Shown here: in pieces, positions 1 through 9,447 of the stretch
Layout: each line of letters begins with the position of its first letter
Position numbering within the stretch: position 1 is the first letter of the stretch
DNA from: Panacibacter microcysteis
GTDB taxonomy: Bacteria > Bacteroidota > Bacteroidia > Chitinophagales > Chitinophagaceae
Assembly (NCBI RefSeq): GCF_015831355.1
Contig: NZ_JADWYR010000001.1
Span: 558,001 to 622,000, forward strand
DNA: 64,000 nucleotides
Reading direction: 5' to 3'
Program-made: the position numbers and the translations under genes
The notes under the pieces: generated by a model
Databases searched by the model: none
Seen by the model: only the letters and a program-made list of their open reading frames with translations
What the model was told of the DNA's origin: nothing

Positions 1-303
1 ATCGGCAGCCGCGTAATAGCTGAAGTTGGCAACAATGGTTCTTTCTATTATCCCAAACTGGATCTTATAGCCACGGCAGTGGTGCTGGAAGACTCACTGA
101 ACTTGCCAGGTGCCCAGCCAAGGGAAAAAAGTAAGATAAAATTACTGCGCGAAAACCCGAACCTTGTAGGACAGGAAAAATCCCCTTTCAAAAACCTTTT
201 ACTCGACGTACATTACAATCTTCAACTGGGCAATGCAAACCCCCTGGAATTTGTACAGCACAAACATGCTGAAGCAGAAGAAAAAGTATATACAGCTATA
301 TAA
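1..303 (+). CDS. 3' end of an unrecognised gene (partial)
   Basis: The reading frame is open from the first base of the window to a TAA at 301-303, so this is the last 100 codons of a gene that begins upstream. An internal ATG at 79 is unlikely to be the start, because the same frame continues in-frame to position 1. The visible part is soluble-looking and ends in a charged helix (residues like HAEAEEK) with no membrane segment. No family is recognised. It lies 18 bp before the E1-like/nitroreductase fusion gene on the same strand, so the two are probably co-transcribed. Confidence 0.6.
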   Translation: MGSRVIAEVGNNGSFYYPKLDLIATAVVLEDSLNLPGAQPREKSKIKLLRENPNLVGQEKSPFKNLLLDVHYNLQLGNANPLEFVQHKHAEAEEKVYTAI

Positions 304-321
304 TTTTAAAAATCCCTTATC

Positions 322-2649
322 ATGGACGATTCCTCGAATGACTTATCTAAGATGATAAAGTCAAAAACCACTATTTCATTAAAGGCCAACCAGCATTACA
401 AACCACTTTTTTTCAGGGCCTCAGACAAAGACGAAAAACAGGCATTATTACATCTGATCGGCAGTGAGCCTTCGCTAGTCATTTACGACACGCTGGAACA
501 GCAATTACAGGAACTGGTTAAATGCAGGTTCCCGGCATTTGTTCCCACACCGGAAAACATGCAGAAAGCCGTAAGCGATATATTAAATGGTACTCCGGCC
601 GAAGATTATGGTGTTTGGGTATATTACCCCTGGAGTAAAAAACTGGTTCACCTTACTGATGAAGACGAGTTTATAGAAATACGTACCAGCCGCAACAAAC
701 AAAAAATTACAACGCCCGAACTGCAAACACTGCTTAAAAAGAAGATCGGCATTATTGGTTTATCTGTAGGCCAGTCTGTGGCACTTACAGTAGCCATGGA
801 AAGAATATGCGGCGAGTTGAGAATAGCAGATTTTGATACACTGGAATTAACGAATGTAAACAGGATAAGAACAGGCCTGCACAACCTGGGTTTACCCAAG
901 ATTGTGATTGCAGCAAGGGAAATTGCAGAAATAGACCCCTTTTTAAAAGTGGTTTGTTATACATCGGGCATTACAGAAGACAATATAGATAGCTTTCTTA
1001 CCGAAAACGGCAAACTCGATTTGCTGATAGAAGAATGCGACAGCCTCGATATTAAAGTACTCAGCCGGCAAAGGGCCAAAGCACACCAGGTACCCGTAAT
1101 AATGGATACCAACGACAGGGGCATGGTAGATATAGAACGCTACGATCTTACGCCCGACTACCCCATTTTTCACGGGTTACTTAAAAATATAGATTACAAC
1201 GGGCTGAAGAACCTTGATACAAAGCAGAAGATACCGTTCCTGCTGCAACTGATCAGCGTAAACACTGCGTCTAAAAGATCAAGGGTTTCGCTGATTGAAC
1301 TTGGCAGCAGCATCGGCAATTTTCCACAACTTGCTTCTTCGGTTGTGCTGGGTGGCGCGGTAGCTACTGATGTTGCCCGCAGAATTTTACTTAACCAGTT
1401 GCATATATCCGGCAGGTTTCATATAGATCTTGATGCGATGATTGCAGATGAACAGCCGGTTGATCATTTGTACAGGCCCAAAACGTTTGAGCCATTGCGG
1501 CTTGATGACATGCTGAGCATTGCTGCTGCAGTGCCTGCCGACGCAGGTGATGCGGTACAACCTTCTTTTGAAACGCTTAAAAAGATTGTAACCGATGCGG
1601 GCCTGGCGCCCTCTTCGGGCAATGACCAGCCATGGCGGTTTTTATACAAAGATGGCAGGGTGCTGCTTTTTCACGATATCAGCCGGTCTTATTCTTTTGG
1701 CGATTACAGGAACATGGCTGCCTATACCTCACTGGGCTCTGCCATAGAAAATTTTGTACTCAGTGCACAGCAATCGGGGCTGGGCGTTTCAACCACGCTC
1801 TTTCCGCTAAAAGACAACCAGCAACTGATTGCCAGCCTTACGTTTGCCGATGCAAACCACAAAGACGTGGAGAGCAATGAATTTACCGGTCTTGCAGATT
1901 ATTTAGACAAACGTTGCACCAACAGGAAGGTCACGCAACGGCAGGCCATTTCCCTGCCCGATCTTGATAAACTGTCTAAAATGGTGCCCTGGTTCTCCGG
2001 TGCAAACCTGCAATGGGTTACCGATGTACACCAACTTACACAGGTTGGTAAAATCATTTCTGCGGTAGACAGGATGCGGCTTATGCACCCACATGGCCAC
2101 TACGATTTCTTTCACCGCGAAATGCGGTGGTCTGACAAAGAAGCCATGGAAAAAAGAAACGGTATGGATGTGCATACCCTCGAACTGCCGCCCGAAGCAC
2201 TCATTGCACTTAACATTATGAAAGATCCTGAAGTGATTAAGACGGTGCGGGAAATTGATGGCGCACAGGCGCTGCGCAGTGCTTCGCTGCCACATGCAGC
2301 CACATCTTCTGCCATTGGCCTGCTCAGCATGCCTTCTTATACACCGGCAGATTTTGTAATTGGTGGCAGAATTGCGCAAAGACTCTGGCTGCAGTCTACA
2401 GAAATGAATATAGCTTTTCAGCCACTTATTGCACCGCTCTATCTTTTTCCTCGTATTATTTTTGGTAACGGAGAAGATTTGCCGCCATACATGATAGATG
2501 AACTGCAGATTTTAAGACAACAGTTTTTGCAGATCTTCCCCGGCAGTAATGAACGCGGCGAGGTTTTTCTCTTCAGGATATTTAAGGCGGCAGATGTTGA
2601 AAAACGTTCTTTGCGCCTTAAGCTGGAAGATATTTTGCACGTAGTTTAA
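322..2649 (+). CDS. Rv1355c-type fusion: ThiF/E1-like adenylyltransferase + nitroreductase-like domain
   Basis: This is a 775-aa cytoplasmic protein with two parts. Residues about 135-360 form a ThiF/MoeB/E1-type Rossmann domain. It has a glycine-rich nucleotide loop (KKIGIIGLSVGQS) followed by the acidic/asparagine stretch DFDTLELTNVNR that binds ATP in E1-like enzymes. The region after it has no obvious catalytic Cys. Residues about 410-760 look like an FMN nitroreductase, beginning near LAPSSGNDQPWRF. This architecture is known as the Rv1355c family (annotated MoeY in mycobacteria); the substrate is not established. The ATG at 322 follows the upstream partial gene by 18 bp. The assignment to the family is good; any reaction (adenylation coupled to flavin redox chemistry) is inference. 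Confidence 0.8.
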   Translation: MDDSSNDLSKMIKSKTTISLKANQHYKPLFFRASDKDEKQALLHLIGSEPSLVIYDTLEQQLQELVKCRFPAFVPTPENMQKAVSDILNGTPAEDYGVWVYYPWSKKLVHLTDEDEFIEIRTSRNKQKITTPELQTLLKKKIGIIGLSVGQSVALTVAMERICGELRIADFDTLELTNVNRIRTGLHNLGLPKIVIAAREIAEIDPFLKVVCYTSGITEDNIDSFLTENGKLDLLIEECDSLDIKVLSRQRAKAHQVPVIMDTNDRGMVDIERYDLTPDYPIFHGLLKNIDYNGLKNLDTKQKIPFLLQLISVNTASKRSRVSLIELGSSIGNFPQLASSVVLGGAVATDVARRILLNQLHISGRFHIDLDAMIADEQPVDHLYRPKTFEPLRLDDMLSIAAAVPADAGDAVQPSFETLKKIVTDAGLAPSSGNDQPWRFLYKDGRVLLFHDISRSYSFGDYRNMAAYTSLGSAIENFVLSAQQSGLGVSTTLFPLKDNQQLIASLTFADANHKDVESNEFTGLADYLDKRCTNRKVTQRQAISLPDLDKLSKMVPWFSGANLQWVTDVHQLTQVGKIISAVDRMRLMHPHGHYDFFHREMRWSDKEAMEKRNGMDVHTLELPPEALIALNIMKDPEVIKTVREIDGAQALRSASLPHAATSSAIGLLSMPSYTPADFVIGGRIAQRLWLQSTEMNIAFQPLIAPLYLFPRIIFGNGEDLPPYMIDELQILRQQFLQIFPGSNERGEVFLFRIFKAADVEKRSLRLKLEDILHVV

Positions 2650-2673
2650 CCAACAGTTTGATAAAGCAGTTTA

Positions 2674-2905
2674 TGAGCCGGGCATTGGTACATATGGCAT
2701 CGCCTGTTGCCACGCTCGGTTCATGGTTCCACTTTTATGGCGGCTGCAGCGCAGCGTATTACCGGCTGCGCAGCAGCACCAATGTTGTTACCAAAACACG
2801 ATTGCGTTGTTACAAACCTGTTTTGCCCGGCGCTGCCGATCATTTGCCCCGGCAGTACAAGTGAGTGACACAACAGGCGATGCCATGAAATACAGCAGCT
2901 TGTAA
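2674..2905. repeat. Inverted-repeat element 1 (complete pair)
   Basis: The left arm starts at about 2695 and is degenerate after GGCATCGCCTGTTG. The well-conserved right arm is at 2855-2885 (GTACAAGTGAGTGACACAAC, then AGGCGATGCC). The inner ATGGCGGCTGCAGCG block follows the left arm. It fills most of the 380-bp gap between the fusion gene and the 7TMR kinase; nothing else is seen there. Confidence 0.75.
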
Positions 2906-3029
2906 CAAGAGAAAACAAACCGAAATATTCAGCGGTAACAATATTTTTAAATTCCTGTATTTTAATGGAATGGATAATATACATTCATCAAATACCGTTT
3001 TTAGAGCGCAGGCTTTTAAAGAAGTTTCC

Positions 3030-5195
3030 ATGAGGTTCAATATCCGCAGTTTTTTCATTGTAGTAATACTTGCATTTTGCACTGCAGGCTCATCTGCACA
3101 GCACCTGGTTAAACTGGACCGGGAAAAAATAAACATACCTGAGCAAAGCGTGGCCTTTTACCGGGATACCTCATCCAGCCTTACCATTCAAGATGTACTG
3201 GCGCTAAAGAAATTTAAGGTTAGCAAAGCGGCTATACCAAGTTTTTATGATACGCGCAACAGGACATTCTGGTTTCACATAAAAGTGCATAATACATCTA
3301 ACCGCAACAGGTTGTTCTTAAACATCGATTATCCTATCCTGAACAAGGTAACCTGCTACACGGTTAAAAATAACCGCGTGATGGATTCTGCGGAAAATGG
3401 TTTACTTACCAAAATATCCGGCCGTGCGCTGGAAAGCCAGGGTATATTGTTTAACCTGAGCATGGCACAGGGAGATACGCTTGACTTTTACCTGAAAATA
3501 AACAGTGATGCGCCTTTGTTCCTGCCCATGAAGATCGGCACTTACGAGAATGTAATGCTCGATCTTTCGGGCGATGGTGCGCTGGTGGCGATGTATGTAG
3601 GGATAATACTTGCATTGTTCCTGTATAATATTTTTATATATTTTACAGTAAGAGACGTTAGTTACATCTACTATGTAATCTATATTTTCTTTATGGGCTT
3701 AACGCAGGTAACGTTGAGCGGCTATACGTCGAAGTTTCTGTGGCCTGAGTACCCGGAACTTACCCGGTATGCTATTATTCTCTTCCCGGCCATTGCGGGC
3801 ATATCATCGCTTAAGTTTGTAGAGATCTTTCTTGAAACGAAGAAGTATTACCCACGTACGAGAATTGTGTTCAATGCATTTGGCTTAATGTACATTATTG
3901 CCGTGCTGCTCGTGTTCCTCGATAATTTCTACGCCAGCTACCGCATTATTGATGTGGGCGTGTTTATACTGGCAAACTTTGGGATCATTATTGCTGTGGC
4001 CATAGCCCGCAAAGGAAGCCGGCCCGCTATTTTGTTTCTTATTTCGTGGATGGTGCTCATCATCTTTGCCGTGGCATTTTCATTGCGCAACTTTAATGTA
4101 CTGCCCTACAACAAGCTTACCTCGTACCTGCTTTATGTAGGTTCTGCACTGCAGGCTATTTTACTTTCCATAGCCCTGGCAGACCGCATTAATACCTATA
4201 AAAAAGAGAAAGAAATATCGCAGGCTGCAGCTTTGCGTGTTTCTCTCGAAAATGAAAAACTGATCAAAGAACAGAACATTGTATTGGAAGAAAGGGTAAA
4301 CGAACGCACCAACGAACTGGTAATAACCAATAACCAGCTTAGTAAAACCCTTACTGACCTTAAAGACGCTCAGTTACAACTGGTAGAGGCAGAAAAGATG
4401 GCATCGCTTGGTCAGCTAACAGCCGGTATAGCACATGAAATCAACAACCCGATCAACTTTGTAAAGTCGAACATTAAACCGCTTAACCTTGACATCAATG
4501 ATCTTTTTGAAGTAGTTGACATGTATAACCAGTTGCACAACATAAACGGCGACGACTATAAACCATGGCTGAAAAAGATTACGCAAAAACAGGAAGAGAT
4601 CGATCTTGATTTTGTAAAGAATGAGATACGGCTGCTGATAAAAGGTATTGAAGACGGCGCAGACCGCACTGCTGTAATTGTACGTGGCTTAAGAACATTC
4701 AGCAGGCTTGATGAAGGCGAACTGAAAACCGCCAGTGTACATGACGGGCTTGATTCCACACTTGTGCTGCTGCGCAACAGTATGCCGCCTTACCTGCGCA
4801 TCATTAAGCACTTTCAATCGAAAGGAGATATTGAATGTTTCCCCGGTAAACTAAACCAGGTGTTTATGAACATCATCAACAACTCCATACAGGCTATTGA
4901 AGAAAAACCGGAAAAAGACGAAACAGAATCAATAATTATCTCTACATTGGATGTTCCCGGCGATAAAATAGAGATAAGAATTAAAGATAGTGGCACCGGC
5001 ATGACGGAGCAGGTGAAACATAAAATATTCGAACCTTTCTTTACCACAAAATCTGTTGGCGTTGGAACCGGTCTTGGAATGGCCATCGTATTTAAAATCA
5101 TAGAAGAACATCGTGGCAAGATCGAAGTGGAGTCAGAACCCGGAAAAGGAGCTGAATTTATTCTAACTTTACCACACATTCATCCCGTTACTTAA
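3030..5195 (+). CDS. 7TMR-DISM sensor histidine kinase
   Basis: This is an inner-membrane sensor kinase of 721 aa. From N to C it has a signal peptide (MRFNIRSFFIVVILAF..., cut near SSAQ), a periplasmic beta-rich 7TMR-DISMED2-type domain to about residue 180, seven membrane spans to about residue 385, a coiled coil, a HisKA dimerisation box with H469 in GIAHEINNP, and a HATPase domain with the N box (NQVFMNIINNSIQA) and G boxes (KDSGTGM; GVGTGLGMAIV). An in-frame ATG exists at 2970, but the ATG at 3030 places the signal peptide at the N terminus and is preferred. It is followed after 19 bp by a receiver-kinase gene and likely forms a phosphorelay with it. The ligand is unknown. Confidence 0.9.
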   Translation: MRFNIRSFFIVVILAFCTAGSSAQHLVKLDREKINIPEQSVAFYRDTSSSLTIQDVLALKKFKVSKAAIPSFYDTRNRTFWFHIKVHNTSNRNRLFLNIDYPILNKVTCYTVKNNRVMDSAENGLLTKISGRALESQGILFNLSMAQGDTLDFYLKINSDAPLFLPMKIGTYENVMLDLSGDGALVAMYVGIILALFLYNIFIYFTVRDVSYIYYVIYIFFMGLTQVTLSGYTSKFLWPEYPELTRYAIILFPAIAGISSLKFVEIFLETKKYYPRTRIVFNAFGLMYIIAVLLVFLDNFYASYRIIDVGVFILANFGIIIAVAIARKGSRPAILFLISWMVLIIFAVAFSLRNFNVLPYNKLTSYLLYVGSALQAILLSIALADRINTYKKEKEISQAAALRVSLENEKLIKEQNIVLEERVNERTNELVITNNQLSKTLTDLKDAQLQLVEAEKMASLGQLTAGIAHEINNPINFVKSNIKPLNLDINDLFEVVDMYNQLHNINGDDYKPWLKKITQKQEEIDLDFVKNEIRLLIKGIEDGADRTAVIVRGLRTFSRLDEGELKTASVHDGLDSTLVLLRNSMPPYLRIIKHFQSKGDIECFPGKLNQVFMNIINNSIQAIEEKPEKDETESIIISTLDVPGDKIEIRIKDSGTGMTEQVKHKIFEPFFTTKSVGVGTGLGMAIVFKIIEEHRGKIEVESEPGKGAEFILTLPHIHPVT

Positions 5196-5214
5196 ACAAT
5201 TACGGCACTTTATC

Positions 5215-6339
5215 ATGAGACAGGACGAGAAAATATCAGTATTGTTCATAGATGATGAAAGTAATAACCTTTTATCCTTCCAGGCAAGCTTCAGGCGCAA
5301 GTACAAAATATTCCTGGCAAATTCTCCTGCGGAAGGAATGGGTATACTTAGCAAAGAACAGGTACAGGTAATTATTGCAGACCAGCGTATGCCGCAAACT
5401 ACAGGTGTTGAATTTTTCCAGATTGTAAGAAAAGCACATCCTGACCCCATAAGGATTTTACTAACGGGCTACACAGATGCGGAAGCAATTATCGATGCCA
5501 TCAACAAAGGAGAAATTTACCGGTACATCAAAAAACCATGGGATGAATTTGAACTGCAGAATGCTATTCAGAACGCTTATGAAATTTATGTAACACGCGA
5601 AAAACTGAACCGCAAAATAAGTGAACTGGAAAAAACGAACGATGAGCTCAACCGTTTTGTATACAGCACCTCGCACGATCTTCGCTCACCACTGGCTTCG
5701 GTAATGGGTATTCTCAACCTTGCCAAGATGGAAAACTCTGTGCAGGACCCCAATGGCTACCTCGGCATGATAGAAACATGCGTAAACAAAATGGATACCT
5801 TCATCCAGAAGATCATTGAATATTATAAAAGCATACGGGTAGAGCAGGAGCATACAAGGATCGACTTCAATGTATTGCTCGATGAGAGCATACAACTGTT
5901 TAAAATGCAGCGCCCGGATATTACCTACAACCTCAATGTAGACCAGGACGGTGTGTTTATGAATGATGCTTTCCGCATGTCTGTGATCATCGATAACCTT
6001 ATTTCAAACGCGGTTAAATACCAGAAACCTACAGAGCCAAACCCGAAGGTAGAAGTAACAGTAAAATCTGATGACAGAAAGGCTACCATAAAAATAGAAG
6101 ACAATGGTGTAGGCATTCTCGATAATCACCTGAATAATATTTTTAAAATGTTCTTCCGCAGCAACAACACGGTAAACGGCCTGGGTATTGGTTTGTATAT
6201 TGTGAAAGAGGCGCTTACACGTATAGGCGGCGAAATCTCTGTACACTCCACGCACGGTGAAGGCACCGCATTCTACCTGCAGATTCCAAACTTTGTAACC
6301 TCGCCCAATGCCGGCAACCCTAAAAAGGAAGCCGCTTAA
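5215..6339 (+). CDS. Receiver-histidine kinase hybrid (REC-HisKA-HATPase)
   Basis: This is a cytoplasmic 374-aa protein with the receiver at the N terminus and the kinase at the C terminus. REC spans residues 8-120 and has the acid pocket D13/D14, phospho-acceptor D56 (IIADQRMP), T84 and the KKPW lysine. A short coiled coil leads to HisKA with H154 (STSHDLRSPL). The HATPase domain has DNLISNAVKYQ, IEDNGVGI and GLGIGLYIV. There are no membrane segments. It directly follows the 7TMR-DISM kinase in an operon, so the receiver probably takes phosphate from that kinase and passes the signal to its own transmitter. The final output regulator is not in this operon. A strong terminator follows. Confidence 0.88.
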   Translation: MRQDEKISVLFIDDESNNLLSFQASFRRKYKIFLANSPAEGMGILSKEQVQVIIADQRMPQTTGVEFFQIVRKAHPDPIRILLTGYTDAEAIIDAINKGEIYRYIKKPWDEFELQNAIQNAYEIYVTREKLNRKISELEKTNDELNRFVYSTSHDLRSPLASVMGILNLAKMENSVQDPNGYLGMIETCVNKMDTFIQKIIEYYKSIRVEQEHTRIDFNVLLDESIQLFKMQRPDITYNLNVDQDGVFMNDAFRMSVIIDNLISNAVKYQKPTEPNPKVEVTVKSDDRKATIKIEDNGVGILDNHLNNIFKMFFRSNNTVNGLGIGLYIVKEALTRIGGEISVHSTHGEGTAFYLQIPNFVTSPNAGNPKKEAA

Positions 6340-6357
6340 ACATCATTACAGATACAC

Positions 6358-6391
6358 AAACAAAACGGATGCATGTGCATCCGTTTTGTTT
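6358..6391. terminator. Bidirectional hairpin terminator
   Basis: A perfect 16-bp inverted repeat (AAACAAAACGGATGCA at 6358-6373 pairing with 6376-6391) separated by two bases lies between convergent genes, just after the two-kinase operon. The A-rich foot gives a T-rich 3' side on both strands. Confidence 0.8.
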
Positions 6392-6472
6392 ATTAAAAGC
6401 ATTTTTTCGATTTGAATACTGCCCTGCCTGCCCTTGCGTTCATCGCCGCGTTTGCTCAATCATGCTTCCACA

Positions 6473-6526
6473 GTACAAGAGTGCGACGCAAGTAAAGCTA
6501 CATAGTAGTACTGTAGCCGGGCTACA
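6473..6526. repeat. Solo right arm of the inverted-repeat family
   Basis: GTACAAGAGTGCGACGCAA (C subtype) runs from 6473 to 6491. The outer part forms its own hairpin, GCTACA (6497-6502) with TGTAGC (6512-6517), before the terminal CCGGGC. No left arm is seen; it sits between convergent genes. Confidence 0.75.
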
Positions 6527-6532
6527 AAAAAG

Positions 6533-8062
6533 TTACATGGTTAATTCTATTGCGGTTACAGATGCCGGCAAGAACTTATATGCTTCACCTGGTTGTATTT
6601 CCTTTTTAACAGGCTTTAAAATATCGTTTTGGTAAGACATGATTTCGAACGTTGGGTCAGCCGCAATCTCATAGGCAATACCTTTTGTAAATGTTGCGCC
6701 GGCAATGCTTAGCGCTGCGGTAACAGCATTTATACGATCTGTATTTACCACATGCAAATAGCAGGTATTACCTGTTTTACTTGCCGTAACATCCAGCGCA
6801 GGCGGGGTTTTAGTGGTTTTAATAAATTCTTTGCCGGTATGCTGTTTATATAGCTGCATAACTTTTGCGGCAGGCATCAGAAATGCTTCACCGCCGGGTA
6901 CCGGAATCATTAATGCATTTACCTGCCAGCGTGTACCACAAAAGTCTGCCATGGTTGCTATTTTCAGCACATCGCCATTTCTTTCGTGCAGGTTCATGAT
7001 TCTTGCATACGAAACACCGGCAGCCCACGAAGAGAGTACTTCGCACCTGTTGCGGCCTTCTATGCTGTAATGACATTCGGTTAATGCAAGTGGCAGTTTA
7101 TAAGCTGCCGTCTCTGTGCGTAGTTTATTGATCTTTTGCTCGTGTATTGTATAACCGCGCATTAAAACATCCCAGGTGGCAGCAATATCTTTCCTGTATT
7201 CATTATTGCGTACGGGTGAATTGCTCAACCCCTGCCCCGGATCGAACATATGATGAAAGGCTATGTAATCGATCTGGTCACCGGCTTCTTCAAAAAGTAT
7301 TTTATTCCATCCATCATCTCCCCAGCCTATCAGTTTTAATGATGGGTCTACCGCACGCATGGCTTTGGCAAATTCAACAGTTTTTTTTGCAGCGGTAAGG
7401 TTATCGAAACCTTTACCCGGGCGATAAGATGTTTCATTGCCCAATTGCCAGTACCTGATGGTTAAAGGGTCTTTATGGCCGTGAGATAGCCTTAACCTGT
7501 TTGATGGGTTATTGCAGTAATCTACCCAGGCGGCCGCTTCTGCGGCATTGCCGGAGCGTTTTTCTCCTCTAGGGTTTACAGCATACCTTGGCAAACCATC
7601 AGACTCAAAGTTTACACACATCAACGGATCTGCATTGCCTACGCGCCTGCAAAAGTCTACAAACTCTGCAGTACCAACCTGGCTTGTTTCTATGCCGCCC
7701 CAGTCTGTATTAAACAGGGGCACTCTTTTATGTCTTGGCCCTACACCCTCCTGCCATTTATAGTATGCACTAAGGTTACCTCCCCAGCGCATCATACCAG
7801 GTGCAAGCTCCTTTGTGGCTTTTATTACGGTCTCTTTCCAGTCGTTCTTTCCATGATCCCATGCGGCTTCTACAGAACTGTCTGTTGTACCCAGCGGCTC
7901 CATAAACTGCATATACAAATGTTTGCTTAGCTCAAACAACGGTGTGGGCACTATTTCAATGATTGCGTCGTTTTGCTTTACAAAAGCTGCAGCCGCATTC
8001 CCGGCCAGTGCAAGTGAGGTACTGCCTAAACCGGTCATTTTAAGAAACTTTCTTCTTTGCAT
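6533..8062 (-). CDS. GH51-type alpha-L-arabinofuranosidase, Tat-like signal
   Basis: This is a secreted glycoside hydrolase of about 509 aa. The N terminus MQRRKFLKMTG has a twin-arginine-type motif followed by an Ala-rich hydrophobic stretch. The fold is a (beta/alpha)8 barrel of clan GH-A. The acid/base E210 lies in WQLGNETSY and the probable nucleophile E329 in LPLALTECHYS. A C-terminal beta domain follows from about residue 400. These features match the GH51-like arabinofuranosidases that remove alpha-L-arabinofuranosyl side groups. ATGs at 8074 and 8065 are alternative starts; 8062 is chosen because the RR motif follows at once. It is the last gene of the PUL, 26 bp after the GH43 gene. 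Confidence 0.8.
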   Translation of the reverse strand: MQRRKFLKMTGLGSTSLALAGNAAAAFVKQNDAIIEIVPTPLFELSKHLYMQFMEPLGTTDSSVEAAWDHGKNDWKETVIKATKELAPGMMRWGGNLSAYYKWQEGVGPRHKRVPLFNTDWGGIETSQVGTAEFVDFCRRVGNADPLMCVNFESDGLPRYAVNPRGEKRSGNAAEAAAWVDYCNNPSNRLRLSHGHKDPLTIRYWQLGNETSYRPGKGFDNLTAAKKTVEFAKAMRAVDPSLKLIGWGDDGWNKILFEEAGDQIDYIAFHHMFDPGQGLSNSPVRNNEYRKDIAATWDVLMRGYTIHEQKINKLRTETAAYKLPLALTECHYSIEGRNRCEVLSSWAAGVSYARIMNLHERNGDVLKIATMADFCGTRWQVNALMIPVPGGEAFLMPAAKVMQLYKQHTGKEFIKTTKTPPALDVTASKTGNTCYLHVVNTDRINAVTAALSIAGATFTKGIAYEIAADPTFEIMSYQNDILKPVKKEIQPGEAYKFLPASVTAIELTM

Positions 8063-8088
8063 CATAACACACATTTGGTTAACATTCT

Positions 8089-9129
8089 TTATGGTGCCTG
8101 TTCAGCCGGTATGGGCAATGCCACGCCCTCTGCTACAGGCTCGCCAAAATCGGGTGTACCATCTGTATTCCAGGTAAATGGCTGTGCACGTGGGCTGCGC
8201 TTGTTGCCGCATCCGTCACCAGGGTTGCTGTTGGCATGGTATAATATCCAGTTTTCTTTGCCGTTGGGCGATACAAAAAAACTGTTATGACCTGTTGCAT
8301 AAACTTTGTTCTTCAGCGATTGCTTAAAAACAGGCTCGGCAGACTTCTTCCACGAGGAAGCGTTTAATAAATCAGCACCGGCATCTGCGGTAAGCATGCC
8401 GAGTGCGTAAGTATCCGTCCAGCATGCGCTGGCAGAGTATATAACAAATACTTTATCGCCATGCACCAGGAACTGCGGACCTTCATTTACATTAATGTGC
8501 GCCGGGTTGTCCGTCGGTTTAAGATCGCCCTGTTTTTCCCACGCGTATTCCGGCTTCGAAATTTTTACCCGCTCCCCTTCTATCGTCCACGGGTTTTTCA
8601 TAGCAGCTATATAAATATCCTGCTCACCATTTTTATCACCTTCCCAGCCAGACCATATTGCATACATCCTGCCTTTATACTCCATTACAGAGCCATCAAT
8701 GCTCCACTTATCTTCCGGCGTGGTAAACTTTCCTTTCATCATCCATTCACCTTCCAATGGGTTGGCTGCACTGTTTTCAAGCACCCATATCCTGTGATCG
8801 TTGTTGTTGCCACTGTCAGCAGAAAAGTAGATGTACCACTTGTTTTGAAAATAATGTATTTCAGGCGCCCATATTTCTTTGGAGTACGGGCCCGTTGCCG
8901 GTGGTGTCCACACAATTTTATGCGCGGCCGCTGCAATGTTGGCAATATTCTTTGTGCGCCACAACCTCAGATCGCGACCGGTTGTATGCATGTAGTAGTA
9001 ATAACCATCTTTATATATGCACCACGGGTCTGGCCCGGATGACAGTAAAGGATTTGTAAATGTTTCTTGTGCCTGCGCACCAAAACTTATGCAGAGGGCA
9101 AGCAGCAAAAGCCGTAATATTTTTTTCAT
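8089..9129 (-). CDS. GH43 family arabinosidase/xylosidase
   Basis: This is a 346-aa secreted five-bladed beta-propeller enzyme. The signal peptide is MKKILRLLLLALCISFGAQA. The three GH43 catalytic acids are visible: base D34 (SGPDPWCIY), pKa-modulating D145 (WSIDGSV) and acid E216 (NVNEGPQF). Other propeller signatures include EIWAPEIHYF and GHNSFFVSP. GH43 enzymes of this kind release arabinose or xylose from plant side chains. The ATG at 9129 is preferred to the upstream in-frame ATG at 9150, because the signal peptide begins there. A repeat element separates it from the preceding PUL gene. Confidence 0.88.
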   Translation of the reverse strand: MKKILRLLLLALCISFGAQAQETFTNPLLSSGPDPWCIYKDGYYYYMHTTGRDLRLWRTKNIANIAAAAHKIVWTPPATGPYSKEIWAPEIHYFQNKWYIYFSADSGNNNDHRIWVLENSAANPLEGEWMMKGKFTTPEDKWSIDGSVMEYKGRMYAIWSGWEGDKNGEQDIYIAAMKNPWTIEGERVKISKPEYAWEKQGDLKPTDNPAHINVNEGPQFLVHGDKVFVIYSASACWTDTYALGMLTADAGADLLNASSWKKSAEPVFKQSLKNKVYATGHNSFFVSPNGKENWILYHANSNPGDGCGNKRSPRAQPFTWNTDGTPDFGEPVAEGVALPIPAEQAP

Positions 9130-9185
9130 AAAAATTGCTTTTTTGGCCATTGTATTTTGCTATTGATGCAGCTTTGGAGCCCTGT

Positions 9186-9443
9186 GGCATCGCCTGTTGT
9201 GTCACTCCCTTGTGCGTTCGGTTATTATGGCGGCTGCAGCGTTCCGGTATGTGGCCGCGCTATATGTCTTTCTTTAGCTCTTTCACAAAAAGGCATTGTT
9301 CATCACAACATATATACCACACCCACCCAACACCTGTTTGTGGTTGATAGTGCTGTTACACCCGCAGCCTGCAGCCCAAAAAAAGTTCTGCCGTACAAGT
9401 GAGTGACACAACAAAAGCCCAATAGCATTCCCTAGCCGGCTAC
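9186..9443. repeat. Inverted-repeat element 2 (complete pair)
   Basis: The left arm 9186-9215 and right arm 9393-9420 are both of the T subtype (GTGTCACTC / GAGTGACAC). The left arm is followed by ATGGCGGCTGCAGCG at 9227-9241, as in element 1. It occupies the 318-bp gap between the galM-like and GH43 genes. Confidence 0.8.
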
Positions 9444-9447
9444 ATCA

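Noticed and set aside
8461-9042. 193-codon open frame opposite the GH43 gene
   Set aside because: It is antisense to a gene with intact catalytic motifs and shows no family features; it is a shadow frame.
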